Assembly: GCA_003052455.1 (NCBI GenBank)
Contig: QAPD01000019.1
Coordinates: forward strand, 1-64,000
DNA length: 64,000 nt
Direction: 5' to 3'
Source of the DNA: Sphaerisporangium cinnabarinum
GTDB taxonomy: Bacteria > Actinomycetota > Actinomycetes > Actinomycetales > Cellulomonadaceae
Translations under genes and position numbers: made by a program
Shown here: piece after piece, positions 30,047-41,399 of the stretch
How positions within the stretch are numbered: the stretch's first letter is position 1
How the letters are laid out: each line of letters opens with the position of its first letter
The notes under the pieces: model-generated
The model's database searches: none
Told to the model about the DNA's origin: nothing
What the model saw: the letters and a program-made list of their open reading frames with translations, nothing else

Positions 30047-30598
30047 TCAGTCCGCGGGCGCGCCGTCGAGCAGGGCGCGCAGACCCGGCCAGGCGTCCCC
30101 GAAGGCGGGCAGGAGGGGCAGGCCCGCGACGTCGTCGACCGCGACCCAGCGGACCTCGATGCTCTCGGCGTCGGTCGCGCGCGGCTCGACCGGGGCGCCG
30201 TCCGCGACCTCCGCGAGGACCGTCGTGTAGCGCCACGGGCCGTGGTCGAGCCAGCGCTCGGCGACGACGCGCACCGCCGCGGGGTCGATGCCCGCCTCCT
30301 CCTCCGCCTCGCGCAGAGCGCCCTGGGCCGGGGTCTCGTCCGGCCCGACGGCGCCCCCCGGCACGCCCCACGTGCCGCCCTGGTCCGACCACGGTGCGCG
30401 GTGCTGGAGCACGACGTGGGTCACGCGCCCGGCACCGTCGCGCCGCGCGAGCAGCAGCCCGGCCGCCCCGAACAACCCCCAGTGCCGGCGTCCGCACGCG
30501 CACTCGACCCAGCCGTCGCCGGGCTGGAGGTGGCGGGGGAGCGGGGTCGGCGGCTCGTCGGGGTCGCGGGGGGCGGTCGGGATCGTCACGAGCCCCAT
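30047..30598 (-). CDS. NUDIX hydrolase with N-terminal Cys motif
   Basis: Hydrolyses a nucleoside diphosphate linked to another moiety. The complete NUDIX box is visible as GAVGPDETPAQGALREAEEE followed by AGI. An N-terminal WVECACGRRHWG has two cysteines and a Trp-rich context; a similar segment occurs in actinobacterial NUDIX proteins and may be structural. 183 residues from ATG 30598. Substrate not predictable. Confidence 0.86.
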   Translation of the reverse strand: MGLVTIPTAPRDPDEPPTPLPRHLQPGDGWVECACGRRHWGLFGAAGLLLARRDGAGRVTHVVLQHRAPWSDQGGTWGVPGGAVGPDETPAQGALREAEEEAGIDPAAVRVVAERWLDHGPWRYTTVLAEVADGAPVEPRATDAESIEVRWVAVDDVAGLPLLPAFGDAWPGLRALLDGAPAD

Positions 30599-30691
30599 GC
30601 TGCCAGCCCGGTGCGGCGCCCCGCCCCGTGCGGTGGTGCGCCGTCGGCGAATTCCGTGGACCGTGTGGGTGGCGACCGGCACGATGTCCGG

Positions 30692-31990
30692 GTGAGCCAT
30701 ACGCCGTACGAGAACACCGACGCCGCGACGGCGGACGCCGTCGACCGTCCCGCCGAGGACGACACGCTCGCCCGGCCCCGGTGGCGCCGCGACACCGCGG
30801 TGTTCCTCTCGGGGCAGACGGTCTCCCTGTTCGGCTCGATGCTCGTCCAGTACGCCGTCATGTGGCACCTGACGATCGAGACGAAGTCCGGCTCCGTGCT
30901 CGCGCTGAGCACGCTCTTCGGGTTCCTCCCGCAGGCCGTCGTCTCCCTCTTCGGCGGCGTGTGGGCAGACCGGGTGAACCGCAAGGCGCTCGTCATCGCC
31001 GCCGACGCCACGATCGCGGTGACGACGCTCGCGCTCGCGCTCCTCATGCTCGGCGGGGCCGACGACCTCTGGCTCATCTACGCCGCGCTGGCCGTCCGCT
31101 CGACGGGCGCCGGGATCCAGACCCCGGCCGTCGCGGCGCTCCTCCCGCAGATCGTCCCGACGAGCAGGCTCCTGCGGGTCAACGGCATCAACCAGTCGAT
31201 CCAGTCCGCGATGATGCTCCTCGCGCCCGCGGTCGCCGCGGCGCTGTACGCGAGCATGTCCCTCGTCGCCGTGTTCTTCGTCGACGTCGTCACGGCGGTG
31301 ATCGGGATCGGGCTCCTCCTGCTCGTGCCCGTGTCGACCCTCGTGCGTGCGGCCACGGGCGAGCGAGCCGGGTACTTCGACGACCTCGTCGAAGGGTTCC
31401 GCTACCTCGGGTCGCACCCGTTCGTCCGGTGGGTCCTGGGCCTCTACGCCGTCGTGTTCCTGCTCATCGTCGCGCCGTCGTACCTCACGCCGCTCATGGT
31501 CGCGCGCACCTTCGGCGAGGAGGTCTGGAAGCTCACCGTCAACGAGGTCGCGTTCTCCGTCGGGATGCTCCTCGGTGGGGTGCTGCTCGCGACGTGGGGC
31601 GGGCTGAAGAACCGGATCGCGATGATCGTCGGCTCGACGTTCGTCTTCGGCGTCCTGTCCGTCGCGATGGGCGTCTCGACGAACATGTGGGTGTTCTTCG
31701 TCTTCATGTTCCTGCTCGGGCTCTCCGTGCCGCCCTTCTCCACGACGTCGATGACCGTGCTCCAGGAGACCGTCGAGCCGGAGCGCCAGGGCCGGGTCTT
31801 CGGCTTCGTCGGCATCGTCATGGCGGTCTCGATGCCGCTCGGGATGGTCGTGTTCGGCCCGCTCGCGGACCGCTTCTCCGTCGAGTCGCTGCTCGTGGTC
31901 TCCGGGGTCCTCATGTTCCTCGTCGTGACCGTCGCCGTCGCGCTGCCCTCGGGCCGCCGGGCGATCCGCGCCGCCGCCCAGTCCGGCTGA
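30692..31990 (+). CDS. MFS exporter (macrolide-efflux/enterobactin-exporter type)
   Basis: 432-residue membrane transporter with ~12 helices. The N-terminal FLSGQTVSLFGSMLVQYAV and the loop GGVWADRVNRKAL match the MFS_3 group (MefA, EntS-like). It probably exports a drug or siderophore; the substrate is unknown. GTG 30692 is selected because a CACGAT element (30680-30685) lies six bases upstream and because the membrane domain begins ~30 residues later. It is divergent from the NUDIX gene. Confidence 0.85.
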   Translation: MSHTPYENTDAATADAVDRPAEDDTLARPRWRRDTAVFLSGQTVSLFGSMLVQYAVMWHLTIETKSGSVLALSTLFGFLPQAVVSLFGGVWADRVNRKALVIAADATIAVTTLALALLMLGGADDLWLIYAALAVRSTGAGIQTPAVAALLPQIVPTSRLLRVNGINQSIQSAMMLLAPAVAAALYASMSLVAVFFVDVVTAVIGIGLLLLVPVSTLVRAATGERAGYFDDLVEGFRYLGSHPFVRWVLGLYAVVFLLIVAPSYLTPLMVARTFGEEVWKLTVNEVAFSVGMLLGGVLLATWGGLKNRIAMIVGSTFVFGVLSVAMGVSTNMWVFFVFMFLLGLSVPPFSTTSMTVLQETVEPERQGRVFGFVGIVMAVSMPLGMVVFGPLADRFSVESLLVVSGVLMFLVVTVAVALPSGRRAIRAAAQSG

Positions 31991-31994
31991 CGGC

Positions 31995-32100
31995 GGGAAG
32001 ACCGCGAGCTCGGCGGTCGCGGTCGGGATCGGCAGCCACTGCGGCCGATCGTGACCCCGACTGCCGAGCTCGGTCGGTGGTGCCGGTCTCGGGACGACCG
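31995..32100. repeat. intergenic GATCGGCA-type repeats, locus B
   Basis: Between convergent MFS and carboxylase genes: elements such as CGAGCTCGGCGGTC, GGGATCGGCAG, and inverted ACTGCCGAGCTCGGTCGG. Related to the clusters near 4.4 and 41.45 kb. May act as terminator or dispersed repeat. Confidence 0.55.
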
Positions 32101-32137
32101 GGTCTGCCCCGTCGGACGCCGGGGCGGGACGCGCAGG

Positions 32138-33937
32138 TCAGTCGACGATCTCGCAGATGGCCGTGCCGGAGCTGACGCTCGCGCCCGCGGTCGCCGAGAG
32201 CGAGCGGACGGTGCCGGCGCGGTGGGCGAGGAGGGGCTGCTCCATCTTCATCGCCTCGAGCACGACGACGAGGTCGCCCTCGGCGACCTGGGTGCCGTCG
32301 GCGACGGCGACCTTGACGATGGTGCCCTGCATGGGGGAGGCGAGCGTCGTGCCCGACCCGCCGCCGTTGGACTTCGCGGCGCTGCGGCGCGCCGGGCGCC
32401 GGGCGGCGTTGGCGGTGCGGGCGCGCCCGGCGGCCATGCCGAGCCCGGCGGGCAGCACGACCTCGAGCCGCTTGCCGCCGACCTCGACGACGACGCGCTC
32501 GGTCGCGAGCGGCTCGTCGTCCTCGTCCGCGGGCGCCGCCGGGGCCGGTGCGAGCGTGGCGAGCCGGTCGGCGAACTCGGTCTCGATCCACCGGGTGTGC
32601 ACGCGGAACGGCTCGTCGTCGGTGGGGACGAACGCCTCGGCGTCGAGCACGGCCCGGTGGAACGGGACGACGGTCGGGATGCCCTCGACCTCGAGCTCGC
32701 GCAGGGCGCGGCGGGCGCGCTGGACGGCCTGCTCACGCGTGGCGCCGGTGACGACGAGCTTGGCGATCATCGAGTCGAACGCGCCGGAGATCGTGTCGCC
32801 CTCGACGACGCCGGAGTCGACGCGGACGCCGGGGCCGGACGGGAACCGCAGGCGCGTGATGCGTCCCGGGGCGGGGAGGAAGTTCGCAGCCGGGTCCTCG
32901 CCGTTGATGCGGAACTCGATCGAGTGGCCGCGCACCTGGGTGGAGGTGTACCCGAGGGGCTCCCCGGCGGCGATGCGCAGCTGCTCGCGCACGAGGTCGA
33001 TGCCGGTGACCTCCTCGGAGACGGGGTGCTCGACCTGCAGGCGGGTGTTGACCTCGAGGAAGGAGATGGTGCCGTCGGCGCCGACGAGGAACTCGCACGT
33101 CCCGGCGCCCACATACCCGGCCTCTCGGAGGATGGCCTCGGACGCCTTGTACAGCTCGGCCTCCTGGGCGGCGCTGAGGAACGGCGCGGGCGCCTCCTCG
33201 ACGAGCTTCTGGTGGCGGCGCTGGAGCGAGCAGTCACGCGTGGAGACGACGACGACCGTGCCGTGCTCGTCGGCGAGGCACTGGGTCTCGACGTGGCGGG
33301 GGGTGTCGAGGTACCGCTCGACGAAGCACTCGCCGCGACCGAACGCGGCGGTCGCCTCGCGGACGGCCGACTCGTAGAGCTCGTCGATCTCGTCGGTGCT
33401 GCGCGCGACCTTGAGGCCGCGGCCGCCACCGCCGAACGCCGCCTTGATCGCGATGGGCAGCCCGTGCTCGGCCGCGAACGCGTGGACCTCGCTCGCGTCG
33501 GCGACCGGGTCGGGCGTGCCGGGGACGAGGGGGGCGCCCGCGCGGTGCGCGATGTGGCGGGCGCTGACCTTGTCGCCGAGCGCGTCGATCGCGGCGGGCG
33601 GCGGCCCGATCCAGACGAGCCCGGCGTCGAGCACGGCCTGCGCGAACTCGGCGTTCTCGGCGAGGAACCCGTACCCGGGGTGCACGGCGTCGGCACCGGA
33701 GCGGCGCGCGACGTCCAGGAGCTTCGCGATGTCGAGGTAGGTCTCGGCCGCGCGGGTCCCGCCGAGCGCGAACGCCTCGTCGGCGAGGTGCACGTGCAGG
33801 GCCTGGCGGTCGGGGTCGGCGTAGACCGCGACGGACGCGATGCCGGCGTCGGCGCACGCGCGCACGATCCGGACGGCGATCTCGCCACGGTTGGCGACGA
33901 GGACCTTGCTCAGGGGGCGGGTGGGGTTCGCGGGCAC
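32138..33937 (-). CDS. accA: acyl-CoA carboxylase alpha subunit (biotin carboxylase + BCCP)
   Basis: Carboxylates its own biotin with ATP and bicarbonate and hands CO2 to the beta subunit for malonyl-/methylmalonyl-CoA synthesis. The biotin carboxylase half shows [13 protein letters not shown] at the N-terminus, ATP-grasp [13 protein letters not shown] and [14 protein letters not shown]; the C-terminal biotinyl domain has [10 protein letters not shown] with the biotin-accepting Lys. 599 residues, AccA1/AccA3-like. The GTG start has TACCGT five bases upstream. The beta and epsilon subunits lie at 37.9-40.4 kb. Confidence 0.95.
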   Translation of the reverse strand: MPANPTRPLSKVLVANRGEIAVRIVRACADAGIASVAVYADPDRQALHVHLADEAFALGGTRAAETYLDIAKLLDVARRSGADAVHPGYGFLAENAEFAQAVLDAGLVWIGPPPAAIDALGDKVSARHIAHRAGAPLVPGTPDPVADASEVHAFAAEHGLPIAIKAAFGGGGRGLKVARSTDEIDELYESAVREATAAFGRGECFVERYLDTPRHVETQCLADEHGTVVVVSTRDCSLQRRHQKLVEEAPAPFLSAAQEAELYKASEAILREAGYVGAGTCEFLVGADGTISFLEVNTRLQVEHPVSEEVTGIDLVREQLRIAAGEPLGYTSTQVRGHSIEFRINGEDPAANFLPAPGRITRLRFPSGPGVRVDSGVVEGDTISGAFDSMIAKLVVTGATREQAVQRARRALRELEVEGIPTVVPFHRAVLDAEAFVPTDDEPFRVHTRWIETEFADRLATLAPAPAAPADEDDEPLATERVVVEVGGKRLEVVLPAGLGMAAGRARTANAARRPARRSAAKSNGGGSGTTLASPMQGTIVKVAVADGTQVAEGDLVVVLEAMKMEQPLLAHRAGTVRSLSATAGASVSSGTAICEIVD

Positions 33938-34073
33938 GGCTCACGGTAACGCGTGCGCACGGCGCGGTTCACGCTCCTGCGCGCGGTACCGGACAAGATT
34001 GGAGAACAAACCAAGCCGCGCCGAGGGCGGTTGTCGGAAACCTCCATAGCGGCCCGTCCCTGGGCTCCGTGAG

Positions 34074-34110
34074 GTGCGCCGCGTTGTCCGCCCTCGACAA
34101 CGCGGCGCAC
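34074..34110. terminator. 15-bp hairpin downstream of maf-like gene
   Basis: Perfect arms 34074-34088 and 34096-34110 with a seven-base loop, 10 bases after the maf stop. It insulates maf from the carboxylase promoter. Confidence 0.85.
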
Positions 34111-34120
34111 GCGCGACGCG

Positions 34121-34780
34121 TCAGGCGCGCAGCGCGTGCCAGGCCACCCCGACCTCGCGCAGGAGCGACCGCACGAGCGGCAGGCTGATCCCGACGACGC
34201 CGTGGTGGTCGCCCTCGATCCGCTCCACGTACGGGCCGCCGAGGCCGTCGACCGTGAAGGCGCCGGCCACGTGGAGCGGCTCGCCGGTCGCCACGTAGGC
34301 GTCGATCTCGTCGTCCGCGAGGTCGGCGAAGTGCACGACGGTCGAGCTCGTCGCGCCCACCGCAGCGCCCGTCCCCCCGGCGTCGGCCGGGCGCAGGTCC
34401 ACGAGCCAGTGCCCCGTGTGCAGGACGCCGGCACGGCCCCGCATGGCGCGCCAGCGGGCGCGCGCGTCGTCCGCGTCGGCGGGCTTGCCGAGCACCTCGC
34501 CGTCGAGCTCCAGCATCGAGTCGCACCCGACGAGCAGCGCGGCGTCGTCCTCCGGCGTCCCTGCGGCGGCCGGATCGAGCGTGCGGACGACCTCCTCCGC
34601 CTTGGCGCGCGCGAGGACGAGCACGGCGTCGACGGGCTCGAGCCCGCCGCGCTCCGCGGCGGCCGCGCGCAGCACGGCGTCCTCGTCGACCCCGGACACG
34701 CGCACGAGCGGGTCGACGCCGGCCGCGCGGAGCGTCGCGAGGCGGGCGGGGGAGCGAGAGGCGAGGAGCAGTCGGAGCAC
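34121..34780 (-). CDS. maf: Maf-like nucleotide pyrophosphatase
   Basis: House-cleaning pyrophosphatase that removes modified or excess (d)NTPs such as dTTP/UTP. The N-terminal LLLASRSPARLATLRAAG is the Maf signature (usual S-x-S-P-R-R, here with Ala), and GCDSMLELDGEVLGKP and EGDHHGVVGISLPL are conserved. 219 residues. The GTG has TAGTCT (34787-34792, minus strand) exactly six bases upstream. Maf next to acyl-CoA carboxylase genes is a known actinobacterial arrangement. Confidence 0.9.
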   Translation of the reverse strand: MLRLLLASRSPARLATLRAAGVDPLVRVSGVDEDAVLRAAAAERGGLEPVDAVLVLARAKAEEVVRTLDPAAAGTPEDDAALLVGCDSMLELDGEVLGKPADADDARARWRAMRGRAGVLHTGHWLVDLRPADAGGTGAAVGATSSTVVHFADLADDEIDAYVATGEPLHVAGAFTVDGLGGPYVERIEGDHHGVVGISLPLVRSLLREVGVAWHALRA

Positions 34781-34815
34781 CCGCGCAGACTACCCGGCAC
34801 GGCGCGCGGTCCCGG

Positions 34816-35369
34816 CTACGCGAGGAGCAGCGCCGCGACGAGGAGCACGACGGGCGAGCCGACCGTCGTGACGAGGATCGTGTCGCGCGCGAGGATCTCG
34901 CCGCGGCCGAACCGCGCCGCGTAGTTGTCGACGTTGTGCGCGGTGGGCAGCGCGGCGAGCGTGACCGCCGAGGCGACCGCCGCGTCGTCGAGCCCGAGCA
35001 CGAGGTGCGAGACGACGAACGCGACCACCGGCATGACGACGAGCTTCGCGGCGCTCGCGACGCCCACGGCCGCGCGCGGCTCGCCGCGCCGGAGCGGGCG
35101 CGTGCCGTGCAGCGACATGCCGAACGCGAGCAGGATCATGGGGATCGCGGCCCCGCCGAGGATGTCGAGCGGGGCCATGGCGGCCACCGGCGGCGTCCTG
35201 CCGCTCACCGAGACGACGGCGCCCGCGAGCGACCCGAGGATGATCGGAAGAACCCGACGCGGTTGAGCGCGGTCCGCGCGTCGGGGCCCCCGATGCCGAG
35301 GCGCGCGGTGACGTACCCGGCGGCCACGACGACGGCGATGACGGCGAAGCCGGTGAGGACGGCGCCCAC
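34816..35369 (-). pseudogene. AEC-family (auxin efflux carrier-like) transporter with internal deletion
   Basis: Two pieces of one transporter are visible. The first ~40 residues from GTG 35369 (GAVLTGFAVIAVVVAAGYVT, then LNRVGFF) form the first helix. About 145 C-terminal residues in another frame begin LPIILGSLAGAVVS and include AIPMILLAFGMSLHG and LPTAHNVDNYAARF, the conserved second half. Typical AEC proteins are ~310 residues, so roughly 120-130 residues (about five helices) are missing between them and the frame is broken near 35248. It is almost certainly non-functional. Confidence 0.75.
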
Positions 35370-35392
35370 GGCTCAGGGCAGCCGGACGCCGG

Positions 35393-35427
35393 CCGGCCCG
35401 GGGCGGCGTGCCGCCGTCCCGGGCCGG
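35393..35427 (-). terminator. hairpin after DUF885 gene
   Basis: CCGGCCCGGG (35393-35402) pairs with 35418-35427, and inner GCGGC pairs with GCCGC, with a three-base bulge. It lies 14 bases after the DUF885 stop. Confidence 0.55.
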
Positions 35428-35440
35428 TCGTGCGCGGGGG

Positions 35441-37183
35441 TCACGACGAGAGCGCGTCGCGCAGCACGTCGAGGCCCACGGAACCGAGGTTGAGCGCGCG
35501 CTCGTGGAACGCCTTCGCGTCGAACTGCTCGCCGCGGGACTGCGCCGCGGCGCGCGCGTCGTCGCGCGTGGCCTCCCACAGCCGCTGCCCGACCTTGTAG
35601 GACGGCGCCTGGCCCGGCCAGCCGAGGTAGCGGTCGAGCTCGAACCGCACGAACGAGTCGGGCATGTTGACGTTGGCGCGCAGGAACGCGAGCGCCTTGT
35701 CGGCGTCCCACGTGCCGCCGCCCCACTCCTGCGGGGCGGGGAGCCCGAGGTGCACGCCGATGTCGAGCACGACGCGCGCGGCACGCATGCGCTGCGCGTC
35801 GAGCATGCCGAGGCGGTCGCCGTCGTCGTCGAGGAACCCGAGGTCCGCCATGAGGCGCTCGGCGTACAGGGCCCAGCCCTCGCCGTGGCCCGAGACCCAG
35901 CACGCCAGGCGGCGCCACGTGTTGAGCGTCGCGCGCGCGTACACGGCCTGGCCGCACTGCAGGTGGTGGCCGGGGACGCCCTCGTGGTAGACGGTCGTCT
36001 TCTCGCGCCACGTGTTGAACTCGGTGACGTCCGCGGGGACGGACCACCACATGCGGCCCGGGCGGGAGAAGTCGTCGCTCGGCGGGGTGTAGTAGATCCC
36101 GCCGGTCTGGGTCGGCGCGATCATGCACTCGAGGTCGAGCACGGGGGCCGGGATGTCGAAGTGGACGCCGTTCAGCGCGGCGACCGCGGCGTCCGACGTC
36201 TCCTGCATCCACGCCTTGAGGGCGTCCTTGCCGAGGAGCTTGCGGCTCGGGTCGGCGTCCAGCGCCGCGACGGCGTCCTCGACGCTCGCCCCCGGGCCGG
36301 CGATACGGCGCGCGATCTCCTCCTGCTCCGCGACGACGCGCGCGAGCTCTTCCAGACCCCACGCGTACGTCTCGTCGAGGTCGACCTCGGCACCGAGGAA
36401 CGTGCGCGAGAAGAGGCGGTAGCGCTCGCGGCCGACGGCGTCCTCGGCGCGGGCCTGCGGGGCGAGGGTCGTCTCGAGGAAGTCCGCGAGACGGCCGTAC
36501 GCCTCGCGCGCGGCGGCGGCGCCGTGCTCGAGCTCCTTGCGCACGAGCGAGCACGCGGCGGAGTCGTCGAGGACGGCGTCGGCCTCGGGACCCGAGACGA
36601 AGGACGTGAAGAACGAGCCCTGCGGGTCGGCGAGCTCGCGCGACTGCGCCACGCCGATCCGCACCTGGCGGATCGCGGCGACGTTGCCGCGCGACGCCGC
36701 CTCCGTGAGCGACGCCATGTAGCCGTCGATCGCGCCGGGAAGGCCGTTGAGGCGGGCCGCGATGTTCTCCCACGCCTCGACCGTGCCCGTCGGCATGATG
36801 TCGAAGACGTCGCGCAGCTCCTGCACGGGCGACGCGATGTTGTTGAGGCTCGCGAGCGGCTCGCCGGCCTCGTGCAGCTCGAGCTGCAGGCCGATGCGCT
36901 CACGCATCGCCGCGAGGGTGACGCGGTCGACGTCGTCGACCGGCTCGAGGCCGTCGAGCTCGCGCAGCACCGCGCGGTCGGCCTCGGCGCGTGCCTCGTG
37001 CCCGGCGGGGGAGAGGTCGGTGACGAGGTGGTCGTAGCCGGACAGGCCCATCGAGGTGGCGGCCAGCGGGTCGAGCTCGGCGACCCGCGTGACGTAGGCC
37101 TCGGCGACGGCATCGATCGGCGTGGGGGTGCGGTCGGGGGTCCCGGCGGAGGCGCCGGCGGGGGTGGTGGTGGTGTCGCTCAC
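35441..37183 (-). CDS. DUF885 family protein, putative zinc metallopeptidase
   Basis: 580-residue soluble protein of the DUF885 family. A gluzincin-like zinc motif is present, YHEGVPGHHLQ (His-Glu-x4-His), with a downstream GWALYAERL that may supply the glutamate ligand. No signal peptide. Family members are suspected peptidases, but a substrate is not known. GTG 37183 is selected: the frame upstream belongs to the neighbour, and TAGTCT (37191-37196, minus) is seven bases before it (leaderless). Confidence 0.83.
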   Translation of the reverse strand: MSDTTTTPAGASAGTPDRTPTPIDAVAEAYVTRVAELDPLAATSMGLSGYDHLVTDLSPAGHEARAEADRAVLRELDGLEPVDDVDRVTLAAMRERIGLQLELHEAGEPLASLNNIASPVQELRDVFDIMPTGTVEAWENIAARLNGLPGAIDGYMASLTEAASRGNVAAIRQVRIGVAQSRELADPQGSFFTSFVSGPEADAVLDDSAACSLVRKELEHGAAAAREAYGRLADFLETTLAPQARAEDAVGRERYRLFSRTFLGAEVDLDETYAWGLEELARVVAEQEEIARRIAGPGASVEDAVAALDADPSRKLLGKDALKAWMQETSDAAVAALNGVHFDIPAPVLDLECMIAPTQTGGIYYTPPSDDFSRPGRMWWSVPADVTEFNTWREKTTVYHEGVPGHHLQCGQAVYARATLNTWRRLACWVSGHGEGWALYAERLMADLGFLDDDGDRLGMLDAQRMRAARVVLDIGVHLGLPAPQEWGGGTWDADKALAFLRANVNMPDSFVRFELDRYLGWPGQAPSYKVGQRLWEATRDDARAAAQSRGEQFDAKAFHERALNLGSVGLDVLRDALSS

Positions 37184-37193
37184 CCGGACGAGA

Positions 37194-37907
37194 CTACTCG
37201 GCGCGGGGCGGGCGCTCCGTGCGAACATCGGGCTGGTCCGGCCCGTCCTGGTCCGCCCCGTCGTCCGCTGCCGGGCCGCCCCTGCCCAGCGCGGCGAGCA
37301 GGTCGTCGGCCCACGCGCGGTGGTAGCGGACGAGCAGCACTCCGGACGCGTCCTCGTCGTCGGCCACGTGCCAGACGGCGACCGGGTCGCCCGGGCGGGG
37401 GCCCGCCGCGCCCGCGGGCACGACGACGCGCACCGGCCGCGCCGTCGCCACGCCCGAGCCCGTCGTGACGACGAGCGTCCCGCGCACGTCGTGCGCACCG
37501 GGCGGCGGGTCGTCGGTGTCCGGCGCGGGCACGGTGAGCGTGCCCGTGGCCCGGACGGGGTCGGCGAGCAGCGCGTCGCGACCGCGCGCGAGACGCGCGG
37601 CGGCGCGGTCGTCCTGGTAGTGCACGAGCGCGAGCAGCGCGGTCAGGAGCAGGCCGAGGGTCGCCACGACCACGAGCGACTCCGGGACCGGCCAGCCGCG
37701 CGCGGCGCCCGCACGCTGGTAGACGAGGAGCGCGACCGTCGGCACGAAGGCGACCGCCCAGGCCCAGCGGCGCCACGCGGCGACGGGTGCGACCGGCGGC
37801 AGCGCCGTCGGGTCGGCCTCGACGGCGTCGGCCGACGGAGCGGGCTCCACGAGCACCGCCCGCTCGGGCAGCCGACGCACGCGGGGGGACGGGCCGGGCG
37901 TCGTCAC
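37194..37907 (-). CDS. hypothetical membrane protein with two helices
   Basis: 237 residues: ~60 polar residues, two predicted transmembrane helices (WAWAVAFVPTVALLVYQ and VVVATLGLLLTALLALVHY), then a ~120-residue soluble domain with VRGTLVVTTGSGVATARPVRV. No family recognised. GTG 37907 overlaps the accE stop by four bases, so it is the fourth gene of the accB operon; a link to carboxylase function is not apparent. Confidence 0.7.
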   Translation of the reverse strand: MTTPGPSPRVRRLPERAVLVEPAPSADAVEADPTALPPVAPVAAWRRWAWAVAFVPTVALLVYQRAGAARGWPVPESLVVVATLGLLLTALLALVHYQDDRAAARLARGRDALLADPVRATGTLTVPAPDTDDPPPGAHDVRGTLVVTTGSGVATARPVRVVVPAGAAGPRPGDPVAVWHVADDEDASGVLLVRYHRAWADDLLAALGRGGPAADDGADQDGPDQPDVRTERPPRAE

Positions 37908-38170
37908 GAGCGCAGGCTCCAGCGCCAGGAGTCGGCGTTGTGCCGCCCGGCGCGGCCGCCGAAGCTCTTCGCGGTCGCGCCGTCGCCCGTCCCGCGCAGC
38001 ACGCGCGTGCGGTTGGTCCACTCGTCCACGGGCGCGACGTCGTCGGGCACGTCGCCGGCCGCGGCCGCCGCGGCGAGCCCGGCCACGAGCGCGGCGACCT
38101 CGAGATCGTCGGGGGCGCCGCGCACGACGCGCACGCTCGGGGCGCCGGGTACCTGCCGCTGCTCGCTCAC
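37904..38170 (-). CDS. accE: acyl-CoA carboxylase epsilon subunit
   Basis: Small actinobacteria-specific subunit that stabilises the alpha-beta carboxylase complex. 88 residues: SVRVVRGAPDDLEVAALVAGL at the N-terminus and WTNRTRVL... WRWSLRS at the C-terminus fit the AccE profile (VVRG-x-P, E-x-A-A-L, C-terminal W-x-x-S). The GTG start overlaps the preceding stop by four bases. Position next to accB and birA supports the call. Confidence 0.85.
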   Translation of the reverse strand: MSEQRQVPGAPSVRVVRGAPDDLEVAALVAGLAAAAAAGDVPDDVAPVDEWTNRTRVLRGTGDGATAKSFGGRAGRHNADSWRWSLRS

Positions 38171-38676
38171 GCGTCGTCCTCGTGCTCGTCCGTGCCGCGG
38201 CCGACGCCCCACTCGGGGACGTCGTAGCCCGCCTCGGTGAGGCGCGCGTGCGCCTCGTGGCCCCACGAGTCCAGCAGCCCGACGACGTCGTCCAGGTCGG
38301 GCCCGCCGGGGCGCGAGACGACGACGTACTCCAGGGTGAACGTGTCGTCCTCCAGGTCCGCGGGCGCGGCGTCCGCGTCGTCGGTGTCCTCGCCCTCCAC
38401 GGGCTCCCAGACGGACGACGTGAGGTCCGGGTGGATGCCGAGCGCCTCGTGCAGCACGTCGAAGAGCTGCGCGTTGAGCGCGCCGACGCGCGACTCGAGC
38501 GCGAGGACGCGGGGGTCCTCGTCCGCCTCCGACGCCCCGAACTCGGCGCGCACCCCCACGGCCGTGCCGACGTACTCGTGCAGCGCCGCGGCGAGCGCGT
38601 CGACCGCGGCGTGCATCGGTGCCGGGTCGACCGCGCCCAGCGGCGCGGGGCCGTGCGTGGCGTCCTCGTGGCTCAT
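38167..38676 (-). CDS. hypothetical protein between accB and accE
   Basis: 169 residues, acidic, no membrane segment. A helical-looking N-terminal half (ALAAALHEYVGTAVGVRAEF, ALESRVGALNAQLFDVLHEA) precedes an acidic linker and a C-terminal TFTLEYVVVSRPGG domain. AAGGA is a plausible ribosome-binding site for ATG 38676. Four-base overlap with accE places it inside the carboxylase operon. No known family. Confidence 0.7.
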   Translation of the reverse strand: MSHEDATHGPAPLGAVDPAPMHAAVDALAAALHEYVGTAVGVRAEFGASEADEDPRVLALESRVGALNAQLFDVLHEALGIHPDLTSSVWEPVEGEDTDDADAAPADLEDDTFTLEYVVVSRPGGPDLDDVVGLLDSWGHEAHARLTEAGYDVPEWGVGRGTDEHEDDA

Positions 38677-38737
38677 GACCGTCCTTCTCTCGGGCTGCTC
38701 GTGCGGCGGGTCGTCGGGCTGGTGCGGTCCGCGGCGC

Positions 38738-40369
<1,632 letters not shown>

Positions 40370-40523
40370 GCACCCGAGCCTAGTTGGAGGATCGCACCCA
40401 CTCGATGCGGCCGCCGCCAGCACCGCGGGGGCCCGGGTTGGTGGGTCCCCACAACGCGGCCGGTCGCAGGTCGGCCGGTCCCCGCCTCGTGCGGCGCGCG
40501 CGCCGTGCGCGAGGATGGCGGGC

Positions 40524-41399
40524 ATGGCGACCGCGCACGACCCCGAGACCCCGTCCGGCGACGAGCGACCCCCGCTGCGGGCCGACTTCCTGCGCGAGCT
40601 GCTCGTGGCGCCCGCCGGGCCGCTCGCCCGGCTCGAGGTCGTGCCCGAGTCCGGGTCCACCAACGCGGAGCTCGCGGCCGCCGTCGCGCACGACCCGGCC
40701 GCGTGGCCCGCTCCCGCGCTCCTCGTCGCCGAGCACCAGCCCGGGGGCCGCGGCCGGCTCGGCCGCTCGTGGACGACGCCGCCCCGCACCGCCCTGCTCG
40801 GCTCCCTCCTGCTGCGGCCCGACGTCCCGCGCGAGGCCCTGAGCTGGCTCCCGCTGCTCGCCGGCCTCGCGACCGCCCGCGCGCTGCGCGCCACCGCCGG
40901 CGTCGACGCCGTCGTCAAGTGGCCCAACGACGTCCTCGTCCCCGACCCCGGCGCGGGCGAGCCCGCACCGCTGCGCAAGGTCGCGGGCATCCTCGCCGAG
41001 GTGCTGCCCGACGGCGGGGTCGTCGTCGGCGTCGGCCTCAACGTCGCGCAGCGGCGCGACGAGCTGCCCGTCCCGACGGCCACCTCGCTCGCCCTCGCCG
41101 GGTCCGCGACGACCGACCGGGAGGTCGTGCTCGTCGCGCTGCACGAGGCCTTCGGCGAGGTCCTCGCCCGCTGGCAGGACGCCGGGGGCGACGCGCACGC
41201 CGCCGGGCTCGACGCCGACTGCGCCGAGGTCAGCGCCACGCTCGGCACGCGCGTGCGCGTCGAGCGCGTCGCGGGTGGCGACGTCGTCGGGCTCGCGACC
41301 GGGCTCGCCCCCGACGGCGGACTCGAGGTCCGCCTCGACGACGGCACGACGACCGTCCACCACAGCGGCGACGTGCACCATCTGCGCCCCCACGCCTGA
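40524..41399 (+). CDS. birA: biotin--[acetyl-CoA-carboxylase] ligase
   Basis: Attaches biotin to the Lys of the AccA biotinyl domain via biotinyl-AMP. Catalytic motif [14 protein letters not shown] near residue 75, VKWPNDVLV near 132 and KVAGILAEV near 153. 291 residues without an N-terminal helix-turn-helix, so it is a non-regulatory class I ligase. It is divergent from accB across 154 bases. GAGGAT lies seven bases before the ATG, a weaker version of the leaderless pattern. Confidence 0.94.
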   Translation: MATAHDPETPSGDERPPLRADFLRELLVAPAGPLARLEVVPESGSTNAELAAAVAHDPAAWPAPALLVAEHQPGGRGRLGRSWTTPPRTALLGSLLLRPDVPREALSWLPLLAGLATARALRATAGVDAVVKWPNDVLVPDPGAGEPAPLRKVAGILAEVLPDGGVVVGVGLNVAQRRDELPVPTATSLALAGSATTDREVVLVALHEAFGEVLARWQDAGGDAHAAGLDADCAEVSATLGTRVRVERVAGGDVVGLATGLAPDGGLEVRLDDGTTTVHHSGDVHHLRPHA

